64,000 nucleotides of DNA from the NCBI RefSeq assembly GCF_019059575.1, contig NW_024882795.1, forward strand, positions 124,001 through 188,000. Reading direction: 5' to 3'. This document shows positions 22,570 through 60,019 of the stretch, piece by piece. The notes under the pieces were generated by a model that saw nothing but the letters and a program-made list of their open reading frames with translations, did not search any database and had not been told where the DNA came from. The stretch's first letter is position 1; every line of letters begins with the position of its first letter. The DNA is from Amphibalanus amphitrite (taxonomy: Eukaryota > Arthropoda > Thecostraca > Balanomorpha > Balanidae). Both the position numbers and the translations under genes were made by a program.

Positions 22570-23039
22570 GGATATTTTGTTGTGCTTAAAGCACGGACTG
22601 CGCGACGCCCCGGCACGGCGGCCGGGGCACCTCCCCTGGAAGAAAACGGCACCGGGGAGGGGGGACGGACGGCGAGGAGCCGGGAAGGAGCGCGGCACCG
22701 TCACCCCACAAGCCGCCCGCAGCAACGCCGTTATTCTTGTGCCTCTTGGGCGCCGCCGACGCCCTGCGGATGGGGAGCGCATCCCAGACGGGCGGGAGCC
22801 GGGAGGGCCGCCCGCGCCATCCGGCCGGCGAAGCAGCAGCCCGGCCAGGCGCGGCGGGCGGCTGGGTGGCGGCCGGACTGAGACGAGTCCCGAGTCGCTC
22901 CATGTCTCTGTCTCTTGCGAAACTAGTACCGCCGCCGCCCAGCCTTGATGGGTCACTACGAGGAAAAGGCGAGCCCGCTCCCAGTACCTGTCGTGGAGCT
23001 CCCGCGCGGGCACGCCGCCTCACCGATGGCCCCTGGTCT

Positions 23040-23040
<1 letters not shown>
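22570..23040. other. CpG-rich segment beside a microsatellite
   Basis: An abrupt change to very high G+C with many CpG. Open frames exist in several phases on both strands, as expected by chance at this composition. It could be the CpG-island promoter of an unseen gene. I see no start codon and donor pair that I trust. Confidence 0.4.
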
Positions 23041-23041
<1 letters not shown>

Positions 23042-23121
<80 letters not shown>

Positions 23122-23242
23122 CTCCGTCTCCGTCTCCGTCTCCGTCTCCGTCTCCGTCTCCGTCTCCGTCTCCGTCTCCGTCTCCGTCTCCGTCTCCGTC
23201 TCCGTCTCCGTCTCCGTCTCCGTCTCCGTCTCCGCCTCTCTC

Positions 23243-23340
<98 letters not shown>

Positions 23341-23350
23341 TCTCCCTCCC
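23042..23350. repeat. CT microsatellite with a CCGTCT core
   Basis: (CT)n at about 23042-23117, then about 19-20 copies of the hexamer CCGTCT at 23118-23235, then (CT)n to about 23350. The hexamer can arise from CTCTCT by one substitution that was then amplified. Long Ser/Leu/Pro/Arg frames through it are artefacts. Confidence 0.97.
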
Positions 23351-24340
23351 CGACGCCAAAACCGGCTCACAACGGCGTCCATGGCCGGGGCGAAATGACT
23401 TGAATGATTATTTCATAAAGGCATTAACAGTGACACAAGACAAAAGTTCAACAAATTCTACGCATGAATCATCCAGTAGGTACTAACTTCGAGAGCAGTT
23501 AAAATGAAGATGCACAAGGAAGCGTAATTTCCCAATGACATGATATGGCTGTCACAATGCTTAGCCGCAATCACCTCTTTTTGTAGTTGAAATGGTAAGT
23601 AATTTTTGAAATTATCCGATAAAAATCTAAAATTGATACCATATTGAAGACCAATCAATTCTACACATGAATCAGGGTGTATCTTTGAGAAAAACTTGAA
23701 AGTTTAGGTGTGATAAGAAAAACAAATAAAAATGAACCATTTTCCCATAGACTTTGTATTGGCTCCAAAATCGCATGGATCCAGAATTTCTGGAAGTGCC
23801 CTCGCCACAACTGCACGTGCGCTGCGCTCGAAAATGATCACGTGACCAAATCCAGATGAGATCACCGTATTTATAGTCACCGTGGGTAAGGGGAGGGGAG
23901 AGGGGGTGTAATCATCATCTCAGACACACTGGCGATAAAGTATAGCTGTTTGGCTCGATTGATTTGAACTGCTAAACATCTTTTTTTTTTAAGCCGTTAC
24001 CGTTACAAAACAAACGAGAAATACTTTCGGAAATATTTCGGTCAAAGGATCGGTCAGTGATCGCCAGAGGCCAGTAAGCGAGCGCTCCGCTTCCGACAGA
24101 AGCTAATATATGACATGACAGTCCATCATCCGATCCATCATCAAACCACTTCTCAAATTCACGGCACATTTGAGCCAGATGTATTCAATCACACTAGCCT
24201 CCAGCGAGTCTGCGGATGACGTCTCGGGTTACAGCGAATCAGACATTACGGCGTCTACGTCCGCGTGTCGACACAGTGACCTCCCTCCCTCCCTCCACAC
24301 AACCCGGAGACACAGACACATGAATGAATACAAAATATAC
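23351..24340. other. Intergenic gap below the AMPK gamma gene
   Basis: No exon is recognised. A purine-rich run ggggaggggagagggggtg lies at 23892-23910 and a ctccctccctcc run at 24281-24296. Confidence 0.45.
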
Positions 24341-24346
24341 TTTATT
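24341..24346 (-). terminator. SNF4Agamma: Poly(A) signal AATAAA of the AMPK gamma gene
   Basis: The plus strand reads tttatt, so the minus strand reads AATAAA, 480 bases after the stop codon. It is the first canonical signal seen downstream of the stop and would give a 3' UTR of roughly 500 nt. Confidence 0.65.
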
Positions 24347-24826
24347 CATCATCATATAACATGACACGTTCATGGCGACAACCCGACGCTACGGTTCAAA
24401 TCATCGACGCGTTTATTTTCGCCCACGAATACGGCGCGGACGCGATTCTCGCTGGGGGAGGTACCTAGTCGCGAGGCCCGCCGAGTGTCCCGCCCACCCC
24501 GCTGCCCTCCAGCTCAGCGCTCTCCCACGCCGCCACCCGCCGACCACTCGATAATGGGTGGCTCCGCGGCGCTGCGGTGGCGCCCTCTCACACAGGACAC
24601 GCTCTCGCAGGGGCGGGCGCTCACGGGCGTCCTCTCACCGCGGGTCCCGGGTCCGGCGGCGCCCCGGCCAGCCCTCAGAGCGAGCCCGCGGCCCACTCCA
24701 ATATCTCTCTCGCTCTCTCGCTCTCCACCCGTTCACCCCTCGTCCACGACTCTGAAGCGTTTTTCAGTCCGTCGGCGGCCTCGGCGAAACACTAGCGCCC
24801 CTGGCGGCGGCGGCGGGCGGCGGCGC
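24347..24826 (-). other. SNF4Agamma: Predicted 3' UTR of the AMPK gamma gene
   Basis: Sequence between the stop codon and the poly(A) signal. The part next to the stop (24500-24826) is very GC-rich with CGG runs on the plus strand; the distal part is closer to average. No further exon is seen. Confidence 0.6.
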
Positions 24827-50519
<25,693 letters not shown>

Positions 50520-50990
50520 TTTTCGCAAGTCGAGGACAATACCCGAACCGGAGCGGTCCGCAGCCGAGCGCGGTCAGCGCGTCACGCGAGGAGCCGTGCA
50601 CCGAAGAACGAAACAAACGAGGAAACACCGCAGCCGAGTCGCTTCACACCGGCTCACTAAAACCGCAACGTCCCGGCGCGCGGCCACCGAGCGCTCGGCG
50701 CCAGCGCGCAGCCCCGCCGGGACGTCGCCCACTCGCGACTGACGCCGACTGCGACCTCGACCCGACCCCGACTGGGTCACGTGGTGCGCCCACCGCCTGG
50801 GGCAGCGGCCGCCGCCACTCCACCCAGCGTCCCACAGACAAAATCCACTCACAGACCGAGTCCTGTATGTACACCAACCCAGTACCGACGTCCGACTGGA
50901 CCACCGCGGCGGGGCAGAAGCTCACCAGACCTGTCAGCGCGCAACCCCCGGACCCCCCGCCCCCCTGTCGCGGTCGCGGTCTTTTCCATC
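50520..50990 (-). promoter_or_regulatory. SNF4Agamma: CpG-rich promoter / 5' UTR region of the long AMPK gamma form
   Basis: Upstream of ATG 50519 on the minus strand, with high G+C and CpG to about 50990. No TATA box was seen. The 5' end of the transcript cannot be placed. Confidence 0.55.
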
Positions 50991-50999
50991 GCGGCCGCA

Positions 51000-53900
51000 T
51001 TGTTCGACGAGGAATTTTCCGGTGGGAAGGGCGCGATGGTCAAGTCCAATATCCATTACAACAGGGAAGCGAGTGTCTGAAAATAAAAACTACGTTATGC
51101 CACATATGTCTGCACAGTGCACACCACTCCTCTCTCGCACCAAGCTGCTGCTGCTGCCAGCCTTTCCGGAAAATCCAATTCGGTTAGTCGGATTACTTGT
51201 GACGTCATTAATCTTGATGACGGGTTAAAGTACGACGCATTATGAACCGTCCGCAGCCGCATGATTCACGCAGTAAGTGCATATGAAAAGCGTCAGGAGC
51301 CTCAGCATCTGACTGGTAAGTGGTTAACTTCCGATTATTTTTAATAAAATTTGTGAAATTGGCTTCAAAGATGACCCATCTAAATGCGTTGGAGAGTATC
51401 AGAAAAGTAATTGGAGTAAAGCATATTACCATTCTACCTAGCAGACACACGAGAAGCAACCGTTTCTGCCAGAAGCCCACGCATCACCCATAATCTGCTC
51501 CCATCAATTACCTTGAATGTCCTTGGTTAATCCATCCAGACTGTGGTAAAAGTAGACGAGACGCACCAAATTCAATTGTCTCCTAACCAGGAAATGCGAC
51601 GGGGAAACACGATATCACGCACGACAAAGCCAGACGTCACCAAGCACCTGACAGTTGCAAACAGCGCTGAACACAATGAGACTGGTTTGTCATGCACTGA
51701 AGCGTCAGTTCACCTGTTGCAGACCGAAGGAAACTGCCAAAGTCGTGGCATGGCGGTGCAACAGGGACATGCACATCATCTAGCGCACAACCGGCCCCAC
51801 AATCAGGCGATCGAAGTGAAATGGTTGTACTTATCAGGAAATGTTGGAGCCGTAAACCGGCAAGAACCAGTTTGAGGAAGGCGCTATCGTAATGAAAGCG
51901 AAATGAAACTGGCCATAGCAAAGACAATGTGTTTTAGTTGAAACAGCGTCGTCCGGAAAAAAGTTATGGTAAACAGATACAGGTACAGAACTAACCATAA
52001 TGAACCCATCCGAGCACATGGGCATTCGACGTAAATAACCAGAATAACCGACGGGATATTTTCTCTGAAGCTTTGGAAATATGACTCCATCCAAGGAACG
52101 GTGCCGTCTATATCTCTAAATCACATTTGTAAGCTGTCATTAGGAAATTCTGTAGAGCTTATCTAAAAAGCCAATAGCCACATCAAGACTCAAAAACATG
52201 AAGCATGTGTCACTAAGGAGCATATTATCTTTTAAGTAGTAAGAGGAGGTAATCCCAACATATGGGATATTTAGGTACTGTCAAAACAGTCGCCATTTAC
52301 AATTCTCACAAACTCAAAACAAACTCGATTTAAGAGATAGATCTTTCAACAGAGGCACCAAACAAAGTAATCTTGCACCAAACGTCCTCAGTGCAAATGA
52401 CGTCATAGATTGGTTTGTGACGCCACAGACAGCTCACGCTCCACCCGCCTCTAAACAGCTGAAGTGTGAGGCGCCTCGGGGCTCGCCGGGAACCCGAGCA
52501 AAACCTCGCCGGGCGACAATCCCGCCGAATGGGCCTGGTGACGTCCGGCGGCAAACAGCCTCGTCAGCCGGCGGCGGTGCAATCAACTTGTTTGTCACGT
52601 GCCACAAAGCGGCCGTCAGGCCACCACCGAACTCCGAAGCCGCCGAAACGGTCGGAGTTGGTAGGGGCTTCGTGAAACGGTCAAATCAGAGAGACGTCAG
52701 GTCTAAGTGAATATTGTGATATATGTTGGCGAAGACATACAAGTCAGATATCCAGACACAACATACATGTTGGGCAGAATTAAAAACGGGTCACGATTCA
52801 CTTCACCATTAAATAGCGCCGTTGGTGATAATTAGATGACCGTCCATCTAATTATCACCAATAGACCACACTAATCTGACCGCCTATCGGACCCTCCTCC
52901 GCAGCTCCGTAGCCTATAAACTTCCTTCGATAGAAAACGTCACTCTCCACAAGTGTTCCCAGCCCCGCCCGGAGGAGAGAGGGAAGGGTAACAAGCACCT
53001 CTGTCAATCACATCCTGTACGGGCGGCTGACGACCTCAGGTGGTGTGTCGAGCGGCGTCACAGCGCTGACTAAGCCACGCAGCGACAGCTGCCGAACTGA
53101 GGAGTAGTGGAACAGTAGTTATTCCAGAGCGGCGTGTGGTGCTGGCTCAACTAGGGCAACCCATGACCGATGGCGCCACCTATGGCACTCGCTGCCGCCG
53201 TCAGCCAGCTGCTCCAGAATCAAGTGCCGAAAAGGGAGCAGCACTGGTCCGTCCGACTGAAGTTCACTGTTCATGCGATACATTCCGGTGGACCACTCAA
53301 CAACGTAGTGAACACCTGACTTGAAAGGAGCCAAACAAAAGCCGATAACATGCACCAAACATGACGACATGGACCCACAGAGCCTTCCAATACCGTCCAA
53401 AACCTTTCTATGGCTCAGAAAAACGTAATCACCTAGTGATAATCCAAAGCTGGTGTCAAAGCTTTGTGATGTCCAGTGGAGACAAGCACCATCAGCTTTA
53501 GTCCTCCCGCCTCCACTGAACTGCGGGGGCGGCAGCCGTGTCGTCAGCTGCTGAGCTGGCAGACAACGCCGGTCGCCAGAGGATCCATCGACCCGGGGGG
53601 TGAGCGGAAGAGGCGGTGGACGGTGGCCGGTGGGCGGTGGATGGTGGGCGGTGGATGGTGGGCGGTGGACGGCATCCCCAACACCACCTCTATCACCCCA
53701 CACCTTACTGCGCAGCGCGCTCGCCGTCCGTACTCTCAATCACGACCTCGCCAGCAGCAGTGCAGCCTTCCAATGACCGCTGCCCTGCCGCACACCGGGC
53801 TGTGCGACCACTGCGCCACTCCCGTCTGCTACACCAGCCGTACAACAGGCTTATCCTGCCGCTCACATTCCTCGAGCAGCGGTAAACAGCACCATAAACG

Positions 53901-54719
53901 GACCGCCCTCGTACCCGTAATCGGTTCACAGATAGCCAGCAATGCAATGCCATTACTGTGCATTGCCATCGAATTGGCGGCCGGATCGCTGATAACAGCC
54001 AATAGGCATGCTAGATCGAGGAGATCTACCCTATATGCATCCATTTCTCTGGAGCTGAATGATTGCCTGCTTTTCAGAAGCCAGTAACAATAACAAACAC
54101 AGAACAGCTCAAAAGGAAACTGAATGCGTCTCTTCAAGAGTGCTTCGTAAAACTCAAACGAAAACGCTCGGCAAAGCGCTTTACGCAGCTCTAAACAAAC
54201 TACAGCTAAAACTCGAGTATTATTTCAGCCCCCCCCCCCCCGAGGCTCGAGAACTGCTAGGAAGCTGAAGCTCTGGAGCTCGAGCTCTGCCCACACCGGC
54301 GCTGCCAGTGACCGACTGTGGGGGTATCTAGCGCCGGATGTCGGAAAATCGATACCGGAAGCTTTCAAAAACAGACTCCTACTTTCAAAGGTCGAGTTCC
54401 GAGAGAAGAACAACAACGCCCTTCCGATTATTAGGCCTCCCGGGGTGTAAGAAGTTGAAATAAAGCAGAGAGACGCCTGTGAAATAATAACCGACTCAAC
54501 GTAGGAAGATCGCCATCGATAAAAGCACAACCCAACAAAGTCAACAGCAATACAGATCACGAACGCCCAGAAAATCATGTAGGTATGCAGGCCGATTGCA
54601 GTGAGACTGTAAAACGGGCACAGCTGTTCACGCGTTACGGAGAGCCGAACATACAGCTGGCATGTGCCGAGTGAGCTCACTCGCCCCGAGTTACTTACTG
54701 AGATCCCCGAGTTACTTAC
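51000..54719. other. AMPK gamma upstream intron, no supported gene
   Basis: Contains a CpG-rich patch at 52430-52680, the hairpin at 52822-52861, and a small ggtgggcggtggat minisatellite at 53608-53672. A 206-codon minus-strand frame at 53119-53739 crosses that minisatellite and looks like no family I know. Confidence 0.4.
52822..52861. repeat. Perfect 17-bp-arm hairpin with TAATTA
   Basis: ttggtgataattagatg, a 6-base loop accgtc, and the exact complement catctaattatcaccaa. Confidence 0.95.
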
Positions 54720-54726
54720 TGAGATC
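54681..54726. repeat. Duplicated donor of the LPAVDPF exon
   Basis: On the minus strand, gatctcaGTAAGTaactcgg is present twice, 21 bp apart (exon ends 54720 and 54699). The second donor would keep frame, but the added sequence contains TAA. Confidence 0.9.
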
Positions 54727-54768
54727 AGTGGAGTGAAGAGTGTCCATGAACGGATCCACAGCCGGCAA
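54720..54768 (-). CDS. SNF4Agamma: AMPK gamma upstream exon (third N-terminus, 3' part)
   Basis: 49 nt: acceptor ATTCCCAG, then LPAVDPFMDTLHSTDL plus one base, donor A|GTAAGT. Phase 0 in, phase 1 out, so it can join the 39303 acceptor to give STDLKEDESQ. The DPF...DL-EDESQ order resembles what I recall of insect gamma isoforms. The donor is duplicated 21 bp downstream. Confidence 0.72.
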
Positions 54769-54943
54769 CTGGGAATAGACACAGCAGAGGTCAGAGCGGG
54801 GCATCACATACTGGTATCACACATCCTACAGCATGGATCGGATACCACACAATACACGCTACACATGACATAGATAGGCATCACAGTTCAAAAGTCATCC
54901 CGCACTACGTAGAATGGGCTAAAGCCACACAGAGACCCAAAAC

Positions 54944-55044
54944 CAGGGATGCGGAGCCGTGGAAATTTCAGACGGCTCCGGCTCCGGCTCCGGAGAAAAA
55001 ATTCGGCTCCGGCTCCGGCTCCGGCTCCGGGTGAAATGTCATGG

Positions 55045-55082
<38 letters not shown>

Positions 55083-55476
55083 AGTAAAATGATCCGGCTC
55101 CGGCGGCTCCGGCTCCGGCTTCTACCCAGTACATCCCCTATGCGATCAATTAAATACGGGTGGAAGAAAAAAGGCGATGGGATTGGTACACGTTGCTTCT
55201 GTATTTGTATAACAAGGCTATTTTGAATACCACATTGTTTTACGCCTTGTAATGTCAAACCGAACTAGGTAAACAATTGTTTCTTGTTCTACTGTTATCT
55301 ATGTTTCCTCTTAAGAAAAGGAGCCGGAGTCGCCCCCTTTTTTGACGGTTCCGGCTCCGGCTCCGGCTCCGGGCTATATTGTTTCACGGCTCCGGCTCCG
55401 GCTCCGGCTCCGGGCAAAATATGCCGGCTCCGGCGGCTCCGGCGGCTCCGGCTCCGGCTCCGGCTCCGCATCCCTG
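54944..55476. mobile_element. hAT-type MITE made of GGCTCC hexamers
   Basis: Perfect 8-bp flanking duplication cccaaaac (54936-54943 and 55477-55484). Ends cagggatgcggagcc and ggctccgcatccctg are inverted. Both subterminal regions are long arrays of the hexamer ggctcc (about 54974-55120 and 55349-55470). The middle (about 55130-55340) is ordinary AT-rich sequence. It is 533 bp, with no coding capacity. Confidence 0.93.
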
Positions 55477-55786
55477 CCCAAAACCATTGTTGGTTTACCT
55501 ATAAGTGACTGAGTATTGGCCCGATGATGCAAACAGTATCAATTAACTTCACAGCACGCACTTCTAACAAATAAAACAAACAGATAAACACGTCCCAAAC
55601 AAACATCACAGCCGAGAGCAAATTAACGGAGCATTGTCGTTTGAGAAAACACAGCGAGAAACTTAGCCCTGAACGTTTAGCCAGCCTGTTGACATTCAAT
55701 ATTTGTACACCATTGAGGACCTCTCGCGATTTCACTACGCAAAAATATGCAAAACAGGCAGCCGATACGCATATAATCCCACTCAC

Positions 55787-55936
55787 GTCTGCATGCATTA
55801 CGCATACCCAATAACATCCATAAACCATATCCTCCCATTCTGACAGGTCCGCGTGAGAGTGCGCCTCTCTCGGTCCCTGGGATAGCTCTCTCCGGTACCA
55901 TATCGGACCGGGAGCAGTCGTCTCATCACGTGCCAC
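55787..55936 (-). other. Possible alternative 5' exon with donor
   Basis: A GTGAGT donor after GCAGAC at 55787 follows an open frame whose first ATG is 55828. Phase 0 would fit the 54768 exon. The sequence just above (55900-56060) is CpG-rich, like the other promoters of this gene. It could be a mostly non-coding first exon. Confidence 0.28.
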
Positions 55937-56889
55937 CTGGCCATCGAAGGCCAGCCCTGACCCAGAGACGGACCGCGCGGAACGGACGGCCTTGGCGAGA
56001 CGCCGCCGCCCGGCCGGCCACGTGATGGGCGCGGAAATGACCTCTCGAGGTCACGAACCCCCGCCGGAATAGTGATCACGGGAAGAGACCGAAAATAGAA
56101 CACGGCGAGTATGGAACAGAGGATGGTTGGAGTCGCTTGAAAATGCCCTTTTGCGGCATTACATGAAGCTTTATGTAGTCATTCTTATTCTGTAATTGCC
56201 CGCAGATATTACGCTTGGATCATAACAAGAAATGCTACTTCCAGGATGTGTTGCTTTTTTACTCTTGGGGACGGTTAGGTAATGTCTATTGTCTATTGTG
56301 TTATGTGGAATACGAAGAGATTAACAAGATAAATTGACTTTTCAAGTGCATGCCGACGTCTTAGTTAGGATACCTGCACCATACCCAGCGAGCATTGTGT
56401 CAAACTGAACGATGCGGTTAATGACTATGACGACCAAATATGGACCCTCACAAATTGACGGCACCTTTCAACAGCAGCCAGCCACACACGCAAAACCGGG
56501 CTGATAACAGAACACATCCGCAGGAACAAAACCGCAAGGCGACTGCGGTCCATTGACATATCTGGACAGTCACTAATTTCACATACATGACCACGGGCAG
56601 ACGCCACACCCCTCGGCAACACCATATCCTGAGAGCTATCGGCCTGTTTAAAGCAGCACACCCTACACCGCAACCACGGGTCCCGCTAGGTGACAGGGTC
56701 GAGCATCCCGGTCCCCGACAACAACCTAGCGGTGCGGCCCCACCCCGACACGACCGGGCCTCCCGGGTTTACACCAAATACTGGCGTGGCCTCTCGAGTT
56801 TACTCCAGAACTGGCAAGGCCTCCACGACTTCCGACACCGCATGTTTAGCCCCGCTACGGGTCACTTGCGATCCATCCACCATACTTAC

Positions 56890-56943
56890 CGGTTTAACTG
56901 ATCCAAGATCCACAACATCTCGCATATCCGCTTCCCTGGCCAT
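56890..56943 (-). CDS. Possible alternative first exon
   Basis: ATG in strong context (aaaATGG) followed by MAREADMRDVVDLGSVKP and a consensus donor CCG|GTAAGT in phase 0, which would fit the 54768 acceptor. The open frame continues past the donor, so the case rests only on the donor, phase and start context. Confidence 0.3.
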
Positions 56944-57046
56944 TTTCTTGGTAACTAGCACTATTTACCCACCATTCTAACCTGTCCCACTCTGCAATTT
57001 TTCCACCACGGCTTAGCTGTTAGCGCAGGAAGCTGTGTTCACTCAC

Positions 57047-57156
57047 CCCTCGCGAATCTCTGAACAGAATCGCCATGCGGTTACTGTCGGAGATGGCGTC
57101 ACCACCGCTGAGAGAGCGGCGTCGGTACGGGTCGTCATGACGACGGTACAGGTTTG
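57047..57156 (-). CDS. SNF4Agamma: AMPK gamma upstream exon (RRRSLS motif)
   Basis: Acceptor with a good pyrimidine tract (TTTTTCTGTTCGACAG) and donor GGG|GTGAGT. Two bases complete Ala from the preceding exon; the exon encodes NLYRRHDDPYRRRSLSGG and MAILFRDSRG, phase 0 out into LPAVDPF. RRRSLS is a strong basophilic kinase consensus. FRDSRG-LPAVDPF resembles the insect long isoforms as I recall them. Confidence 0.72.
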
Positions 57157-57159
57157 CTG

Positions 57160-59520
57160 TCGAACAGAAAAACAGAGCACACATTGTCAGACGCAGGTGC
57201 CGGGTGAGCATGGGGTTCTTGCGAGAGGATGGCAGCATAGACATTAGACATTTGTGTGAAATGGCAGGCTAAATGTACGGCGCTGGCATCGATATCCTCT
57301 GATCCCCCATAGCTGATTTACTGCCAATGCTTACATTCGACAGTCCTTTGATTTCGTGCTCCAGGATGCCTCTCAGGACTAGTTTTCAACTTTTTTTTCC
57401 AAGTTACAATATTTATATCAGTCAGCGCTCAACGAGTCCAACCCGCCTCATTATAAGCCGTCACACTGACAACACTGCTACTTTGGAACGGTGCCTCCAT
57501 CCGGAAACAAACGCCATTAGTAGGCCTAGCAGCGCGGTTCGTGCTCCCTCGCCGAAACTGGCGAGCGCAGCAGTCACGTTCGCCTAATACGATCCTTTCC
57601 GTGGTCAGGGGTCCGAGAGCTTGGGGCGGTGTTGGCCAAGCTTTTGGAGGTTGCGACTAGTTGGGATCCAACTGGTTGACATTCCTGTTCATGGTTGTCT
57701 GTTATTTCTTATTAGGAGTTAGGATTCTATGCTAGAAAAAGAAAACCAAAGCTGGGCGGCCGTCGGTTGGCCAAAATTTATCCAACTAGCACTACTCGTT
57801 GAATCACTCAAACGCAGTGGCCCATCTGTGCTAATTCTAACCTTATGGTTCTTCACGTGACCTTAAATAAACACAAAACCGGGCCAGAGCTCCGACGGAT
57901 TACGACCTACATTGTGAGCTGTCGGCCAGCCGACCTCTATTTTCAGTTTCCTCCATCTTCTCGGCCAAAACCACCAGCATCCCTCGAGCCGCCAATCTGC
58001 AGGGACCGGCCGCTTCAAAGGCCTTCGCCGGGACCTCACAGGGGTATCGATCGGATGACGCAACCGGCCCAGCTGCGCTCCCCCCCCCCCCTCCCGCCAC
58101 GACCCGACCTTATCAACGGTCAATGTGGCTACCGAAATAACGCAGCGCCATCACGGGCTTTTGAGAGTGCAGTAACAAATGATAAAAATGCCTCCATAAC
58201 GAAGGGAAGATGTATCGATTTATTCGTGCACTGAGTTGTGCAGTGCACTGAACTACCTCTTCTTCGCCGTTATAGTGAATAATGGAAACAAAGGTATCAT
58301 ACAGTTAACCGTTTGCCAAAACTGTCAAAGATAAAAGAAAAATACCTTATCCTTCCACTATTATTTAACTAACTTTTACAAGTTTTCATATTTTTTTTCT
58401 GGTCGCTTTTCCATGAAACCGTCAAAAATAGCGGATTAATTTGTCCTCAGCTTTCGTGACAATGCTGCGAGCTCGACCCACCAAGCTTAACAACGTGACC
58501 ACCAAACAACTCTCTGGCCCAGTCCCCTGCCGGCTGCCGTGTGTTGTTTGCTGCGTAGTTTCCAGACTATCACATGACAGTAACGAGTAGCGGCCAGCTG
58601 TCACGTGACAGTCCGCCCGACGGCGGTCAGCTGACTGATCACAGTCGGTTCGTGACGGTCATTCACCGCTTCCTTCATACACCCCCTCGATCACCGACCG
58701 CCGAGTATCGAGTGACTTGTCACCAAAGCGTTAAGTGTGTCACCCCTGTGACGTAACACATGTGTGACAGTGAGTCACAGCGTTGTTATCGAACGACCAC
58801 AGCCGATCGGAAACAGCTGATCGGGCAGCGCACAAGTGGCAAGGTCAAACCCCAGCTGACAGACCCCACAACCGTACAAAACAAACGTGAGAAACTCCCA
58901 TCCCATTAACATCGCTGCATCATAAATTTGCAGAATTATGATGAAGAGCGAACGCGAAACTATAATTCAAGTCTATCGGAAATGGCGCTGAACTACATCA
59001 TTCCCAATGTAGAACTCAAATACTTGTCCGCTTCAAGCTAAAACAGTGATATTACGGCACTGATTAGTGTCAGCCGACTCATTGTCACTTCATAGCGTGA
59101 TTGAAATCAAGTAACGAACGTCTAATGAATGTTTACCCCTACCCGTATAACAGGACCACAATACTGCTGACCGCTCGCGTTAATTTGATCGCAAGCACGA
59201 CCTTCAGTGGCTGGCGACGCTACTTTGTTCTGCACCAACTGCGCAGCACCTCAGCAAGGAATGACAGTGCCGTTCGGGGCTGCCAGTGCCCGACTACGTA
59301 CGGCCTTCAGACGTCACCTGTGACTTCAGTTTGCATGGAGGAAACAAGCTCTATAGCTGAGCACGGAATGTGTGCATTCACTCAACGGCTAGAGAGGTAG
59401 CTGATCAATAGAGAAAAGTTAGCTCTTTGCAGATGAATCAGCGAACTAATGAGTGAGTAGACATAGTCGACGACTATTTAGTTCGTGAAACGCCAAACAT
59501 GAAATGTGTATTCGCTGGAC
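57160..59520. other. Upstream intron, no further exon recognised
   Basis: Contains a C run at 58080-58092. No consensus acceptor-donor pair with an open phase-compatible frame was found. Confidence 0.4.
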
Positions 59521-59524
59521 TCAC

Positions 59525-59561
59525 CATTGAAAGAGGCTGAGCTGATGGTACTGTGACTTTT
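59525..59561 (-). CDS. SNF4Agamma: AMPK gamma upstream microexon
   Basis: 37 nt between TCTGTTTCAG and AATG|GTGAGT: KSHSTISSASFN plus one base, phase 0 to 1. It joins the 57156 exon in frame (SFNANLYRRHDD). Both splice sites are strong and the phases agree with both neighbours. Confidence 0.65.
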
Positions 59562-59948
59562 CTGAAACAGAAGGAAAACGCACGTCAATTCAGCTCTCCC
59601 AGTCAACATTACAAACTCAAGCACAGATTAGGTAACAGTCATCTCATCAGATCAGTGGCAGGACATCCGTCATAGACAAACATCCCCCTCCATGCGCTTT
59701 CACTCCCTCCCTGCCTGTCTCTCTATGATTGTGAGCACGCAGAACGCAGTACGCACTTCCTCACACGCACTGCTCGGCGGGTTCGCGCACGCACCCGCAC
59801 CCCGGACCGTCTCAACACGCATGTGCGTGATGTAAATATCTGAGAGGGGGAGATACCGGGGGAGATATCCGCCCGGTCATCGTCCGTCTAGCGCCACCGG
59901 ACGCCGCGCGATAGCATCATCCTTGAGAGTGCGTCGGCCGCAGTTCAC

Positions 59949-60014
59949 CTGCGTGTCGGCGCTGGAGACTGCCCGGCGGGGTGGATACACAGTACACACT
60001 ACACAAACACACTG
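59949..60014 (-). CDS. SNF4Agamma: Possible further upstream exon of the third N-terminus
   Basis: Ends PPRRAVSSADTQ at donor CAG|GTGAAC in phase 0, which fits the KSHST microexon. The acceptor is either of two AGs at 60016-60015 or 60013-60012, both after CCCCGACAG-type sequence. The start codon of this N-terminus is not identified and may lie higher, perhaps outside the window. Confidence 0.42.
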
Positions 60015-60019
60015 CTGTC

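Noticed and set aside
22586-23486. Open frames of about 250 codons on both strands
   Set aside because: They run through CT/CCGTCT repeats and read as pure Ser-Leu, Ser-Pro, Arg-Glu or Gly-Asp. They are open because the repeat has no stop codon.
53119-53739. 206-codon minus-strand frame
   Set aside because: Crosses a minisatellite, matches no family known to me, and lacks a donor in a fitting phase.
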